A stretch of DNA of 64,000 bases from Brevibacterium marinum (lineage in GTDB: Bacteria; Actinomycetota; Actinomycetes; Actinomycetales; Brevibacteriaceae). Each line of letters opens with the position of its first letter. Position 1 is the first letter of the stretch. Positions 61,030 through 64,000 of this stretch are shown piece after piece. Under the pieces are notes generated by a model. That model was not told the DNA's origin. It saw nothing but the letters and a program-made list of their open reading frames with translations, and searched no databases. The stretch is from assembly GCF_011927955.1 (NCBI RefSeq), contig NZ_JAATJN010000001.1, positions 2,790,001 through 2,854,000 of the forward strand, in the 5' to 3' direction. Made by a program: the position numbers and the translations under genes.

Positions 61030-63696
61030 TCAGTGGGCGGCGGCGTGCCAGGAGATGCCGGTGCCGACGTTGACGTCGAGGGGCACCTCCAGCTCGTAGG
61101 CGGAGCCCATCTCTTCGGTGACGATCTTCGCGACGGCCTCGGTCTCCTCGGGACGGACGTCGACGATGATCTCGTCATGGACCTGCAGCAGGACGGTGGA
61201 CTTGAGATCGCCGAGGCGGTGGCTGACCCTGAGCATCGCGATCTTCATGATGTCGGCCGCCGATCCTTGGATCGGAGCGTTGAGTGCCGCCCGCTCGGCC
61301 ATGTCCCGCAGCTGCCGCCGATCGCTGTGCAGTGCCGGAAGGTAGCGCCTGCGCCCCATGATGGTCTCCGTGTAGCCCTTGGCCCGGGCCTGTTCGACGA
61401 TCTCGTCGAGATAATCCTTGACCGCGCCGAACCGTTCGAAGTACTGCTCCATGAGGTTCTTCGCCTCGTCGACGCCGATAGCCAGCTGGCGTGAGAGTCC
61501 GTAGGCGGAGAGTCCGTAGACCAACCCGTACGACATGGCCTTGACCTTTGAGCGCATTGCGGAGTCCACCTCGTCGATGCCGACTCCGAAGACCTTCGAA
61601 CCGACGTAGGAGTGCAGATCCTCGCCGTCCTTGAAGGCCTGGATCAGTGCGGCGTCCCCGGAGAGGTGGGCCATGATGCGCATTTCGATCTGGGAGTAGT
61701 CGGCGGTCAGCAGCCGAGAGTCCTCGACCTGAGGATCGGCGATGAAGATCTCACGGATCCGGCGTCCCGATTCGGTGCGGACCGGGATGTTCTGCAGATT
61801 CGGGTCGAGCGAGGACAGACGTCCGGTCGCGGCGACCGTCTGCTGATAGGTCGTGTGGATGCGACCGTCCTCGGCCACGGTCTTGAGCAGCCCGACGACG
61901 GTCTGCTTGAGCTTCGTCGAATCACGGTAGGCCAAAAGGTGTTGCAGGAAAGGGTGCTCGGTCTTGATGAACAGCTCCGCCAGCGCCTCGGCGTCGGTCG
62001 TGTAGCCGGTCTTGGTGCGCTTGGTCTTGGGCATGTCGAGCTCCTCGAACAGCACGGCCTGCAGCTGTTTGGGAGAACCCAGATTGACCTCGTGCCCGAT
62101 TGCCTCATAGGCGAGCTCTGCGCTGGTCTCCGCCTGCTTCGTAAACTCGTCGATGAGCCCGGACAGGCCCGCTTCGTCGACGGCGATTCCGGCGAGTTCC
62201 ATCCGGGCCAGCACCGGCACCAAGGGCAGTTCGATGTCGCGGTAGACGAGGCCCATATCGGCCTCGTCGATGGCCTTGGCCAGCACCGCGTGGACGTCGA
62301 GCAGCGCGGCCGCCCGCTGACCGTGGGTGTGTGCGGTCTGTTCGGATTCGAGGTCGAACGTCAGCTGCCCACTGGCCTCACCGCCCTCGCTGAGTTCGAC
62401 GCCTGTGCGATCGAGCGCGATCTGTGACAGCTCGTAGCTGCGCTGGTCGGGCACCAGCAGATACGCGGCCAGTGCCGTGTCACCGGCGACGCCGTCGACC
62501 TCGAGCCCCAGTGAGCGCCAGGCCTTGATCTGAGTCTTCGCACTGTGCACGATGAGCGTCCTCGCCCGCAGCGCCGAGTTCAGATCTGCAATGGCCGAGG
62601 GGCCCGCCTCGGCGAGGTCGACGACCCATGCCTCGTCGGGTGTCGCAGAGACGGCGAGGACTCTGACATCCCCACGGCCGAGTTCGTACCGGGCGTCGGA
62701 GTCGAGAGCGAGCACATCGGCATCCGCGATCTTCCCGAGCAGTCCGGGCACGTCGAGCGCGTCGACGGAGACCTCTCGTACGCGACGATCGGCTCCTTCC
62801 GGCACCGCTTCCTCGCCGAAGATCGCGCTCAGCCGTTTGCCCAATGCCTGGAATTCGAGCTGGTCGAACAGGCTCGACAGCTCCGCAGGGTCGCCGTCGC
62901 CCCATTTCAGGTCGGCGTAGCCGAGTCCGAGGTCGACGTCGTCGAGGAGGCGGTTGAGCTTGAAGTTGCGTTCGACGTCGGCAACGTGGTCGCGCAGCTT
63001 CTCCCCGACCTTGCCCTTGATCGCTCCCGCGTTCTCGAGCACACCGGGCAGGTCGCCATAGGTCGTCAGCCACTTCGCCGCGGTCTTGTCACCGACCCCG
63101 GGGACCCCGGGCAGGTTGTCGGCCTTCTCCCCGACCAATGCGGCGAGTCCACGATAGTTCGAGGGGCTGACCCCGTACTTCTCCTCGATCGATTCCGGTG
63201 TCATCCGGTTGAGGTCGCTGACCCCTCGCTTCGGGTAGAGAATAGTCACGATCTCGTTCGAGAGCTGGAACGAGTCCTTGTCCCCGCTCATCACTTCCAC
63301 CCGCGCGCCCGCCTCGGTGCCCATGCGCGCCATGGTCGCCAGAGCGTCGTCGGCTTCGAAGCCCTCCTTCACCACAACGGTGATCCCCATGGCCGCGACG
63401 ATGTCCTTGATGAGATCGATCTGAGGGTGGAACTCCGGCGGGGTCTTGGCCCGGCCAGCCTTGTACTCGGCGTACTCTTCGAGCCGGAAGGTCTCCCGTC
63501 CCAGGTCGAAGGCCACGGCCACGTGGCTGGGTGACTCGTCCCTGAGGACGTTGATGAGCATCGAGATGAAGCCGTAGATGGCGTTCGTCGACTGACCGGT
63601 GGTGGTTGCGAAGTTCTCCACGGGCAGTGCGTGGAATGCGCGGTACGCCAGTGAGTGTCCGTCGATGAGCAGGAGGGATTCGTTTACTTGAGTCAC
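61030..63696 (-). CDS. polA: DNA polymerase I
   Basis: Repair and Okazaki-processing polymerase of 888 residues from the GTG at 63696. The N-terminal 5'-nuclease domain begins LLLIDGHSLAYRAFHALP and has YKAGRAKTPPEF and VMSGDKDSFQLS. The middle 3'-exonuclease-like domain has lost the DxE motif (LALDSDARYELG), so it is probably inactive, as in other actinobacteria. Polymerase motif A is TADYSQIEMRIMAHLSGD and motif C is LLQVHDEIIVDV. TAGGCT 7 nt before the GTG suggests a leaderless transcript. Confidence 0.96.
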   Translation of the reverse strand: MTQVNESLLLIDGHSLAYRAFHALPVENFATTTGQSTNAIYGFISMLINVLRDESPSHVAVAFDLGRETFRLEEYAEYKAGRAKTPPEFHPQIDLIKDIVAAMGITVVVKEGFEADDALATMARMGTEAGARVEVMSGDKDSFQLSNEIVTILYPKRGVSDLNRMTPESIEEKYGVSPSNYRGLAALVGEKADNLPGVPGVGDKTAAKWLTTYGDLPGVLENAGAIKGKVGEKLRDHVADVERNFKLNRLLDDVDLGLGYADLKWGDGDPAELSSLFDQLEFQALGKRLSAIFGEEAVPEGADRRVREVSVDALDVPGLLGKIADADVLALDSDARYELGRGDVRVLAVSATPDEAWVVDLAEAGPSAIADLNSALRARTLIVHSAKTQIKAWRSLGLEVDGVAGDTALAAYLLVPDQRSYELSQIALDRTGVELSEGGEASGQLTFDLESEQTAHTHGQRAAALLDVHAVLAKAIDEADMGLVYRDIELPLVPVLARMELAGIAVDEAGLSGLIDEFTKQAETSAELAYEAIGHEVNLGSPKQLQAVLFEELDMPKTKRTKTGYTTDAEALAELFIKTEHPFLQHLLAYRDSTKLKQTVVGLLKTVAEDGRIHTTYQQTVAATGRLSSLDPNLQNIPVRTESGRRIREIFIADPQVEDSRLLTADYSQIEMRIMAHLSGDAALIQAFKDGEDLHSYVGSKVFGVGIDEVDSAMRSKVKAMSYGLVYGLSAYGLSRQLAIGVDEAKNLMEQYFERFGAVKDYLDEIVEQARAKGYTETIMGRRRYLPALHSDRRQLRDMAERAALNAPIQGSAADIMKIAMLRVSHRLGDLKSTVLLQVHDEIIVDVRPEETEAVAKIVTEEMGSAYELEVPLDVNVGTGISWHAAAH

Positions 63697-63703
63697 ATGG
63701 CAT

Positions 63704-63709
63704 AGCCTA
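63704..63709 (-). promoter_or_regulatory. -10 hexamer TAGGCT, leaderless promoter of polA
   Basis: TAGGCT on the minus strand ends 7 nt before the polA GTG, in the 41-base divergent gap shared with the thioesterase gene. Confidence 0.45.
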
Positions 63710-63737
63710 TCGTTCAAAACTGACATGAAGGAGAACG

Positions 63738-64000
63738 ATGTTCAGACCGGGAGCCTCGCTGACGGCACAGACCACCGACGACGAATGCCGAACGCTGCTC
63801 AGCCAGCTCAACGGCCCGCAGGCGGGCGGTGAGCTGGCCGACAAGATGGGCATCGAGTTCGTCGACCTGGCTCCCGGTCACGTCAGCGCGACGGCACCGG
63901 TGTCGGGCAACACCCAGCCGATGGGGCTCTTCCACGGCGGCGGTCACGTCGTGCTCGCAGAATCTTTGGCGTCGATGCACTCCTTCCTCATCTCGGGAGG
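63738..64000 (+). CDS. Hotdog-fold thioesterase, PaaI type (3' end outside window)
   Basis: Acyl-CoA thioesterase family. The first 87 residues are visible and the gene continues past the right edge. The N-terminal helix is followed by LADKMGIEFVDLAPGHVSAT and the hotdog signature GLFHGGGHVVLAESLAS, where relatives have HGG. The ATG at 63738 has AAGGAG 5 nt upstream. It is divergent from polA, a common actinobacterial arrangement. Substrate unknown. Confidence 0.87.
   Translation, partial: MFRPGASLTAQTTDDECRTLLSQLNGPQAGGELADKMGIEFVDLAPGHVSATAPVSGNTQPMGLFHGGGHVVLAESLASMHSFLISG

Overview
This is a gene-dense, high-GC stretch of chromosome from an actinobacterium, most likely a member of the Micrococcales close to Brevibacterium. 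The lineage is inferred from several things together: the order polA, rpsA, coaE-GrpB fusion, uvrB, uvrA, uvrC, rapZ, yvcK, whiA, gap, pgk, tpiA, secG, then pgi, tal, tkt, ctaB; a fabG-fabI pair; a suf operon led by sufR; DUF3099; a DUF222/HNH gene; and many promoters placed for leaderless transcription. No rRNA, tRNA, CRISPR array, insertion sequence or prophage was seen. No stretch longer than 300 bases lacks a gene. The longest gaps are about 255-275 bases (6587-6847, 21931-22185, 31422-31696).

Layout. 1-5035 (minus) is an SOS-inducible mutasome cassette imuA'-imuB-dnaE2 behind a LexA-type box; dnaE2 runs off the left edge. 5039-15806 is a mixed accessory and housekeeping region: a DUF222/HNH gene, a methyltransferase, trmL, pdxK, rpmE (type B L31), a YbaK deacylase, an unrecognised conserved protein, a RhuM-Fic fusion with AT-richer DNA, a SpoU methylase, a TauE permease, an ABC ATPase, an unknown gene and serB. 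15838-21930 holds a sixA-like phosphatase, fabI and fabG on the minus strand, a DUF3099/Zn-protein/SURF1 operon on the plus strand, then an ABC-F ATPase and RNase HI. 22186-28737 is the complete suf iron-sulfur operon sufR-B-D-Rieske-C-S-U-sufT. 28841-34940 carries an ABC exporter, ctaA and ctaB (heme A synthesis) and tkt, followed by tal and pgi to 37659.

37738-43952 (minus) is central glycolysis and regulation: rapZ, yvcK, whiA, gap, pgk, tpiA, secG, written here in transcription order. 44056-55149 gathers nucleotide excision repair (uvrC, uvrA, uvrB) with a DUF3516 helicase, a YciI protein and a TerC exporter. The terC leader looks like a yybP-ykoY manganese riboswitch. 55194-63696 holds coaE-GrpB, a polytopic membrane protein, rpsA, a methyltransferase and polA; a hotdog thioesterase begins at 63738 and runs off the right edge.

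The genes mostly serve DNA repair and damage tolerance, iron-sulfur and heme A supply for respiration, and central carbon flow. I found no multi-gene system that I would call new. The points most worth following are regulatory sites and odd proteins: the SOS promoter, the Mn riboswitch, a DtxR-like box plus a SufR-like operator at the suf promoter, a long palindrome inside the RhuM-Fic gene, a recurring 16-bp palindrome, the RNase HI with a ribbon-helix-helix-like tail, and gene remnants between ctaA and ctaB.
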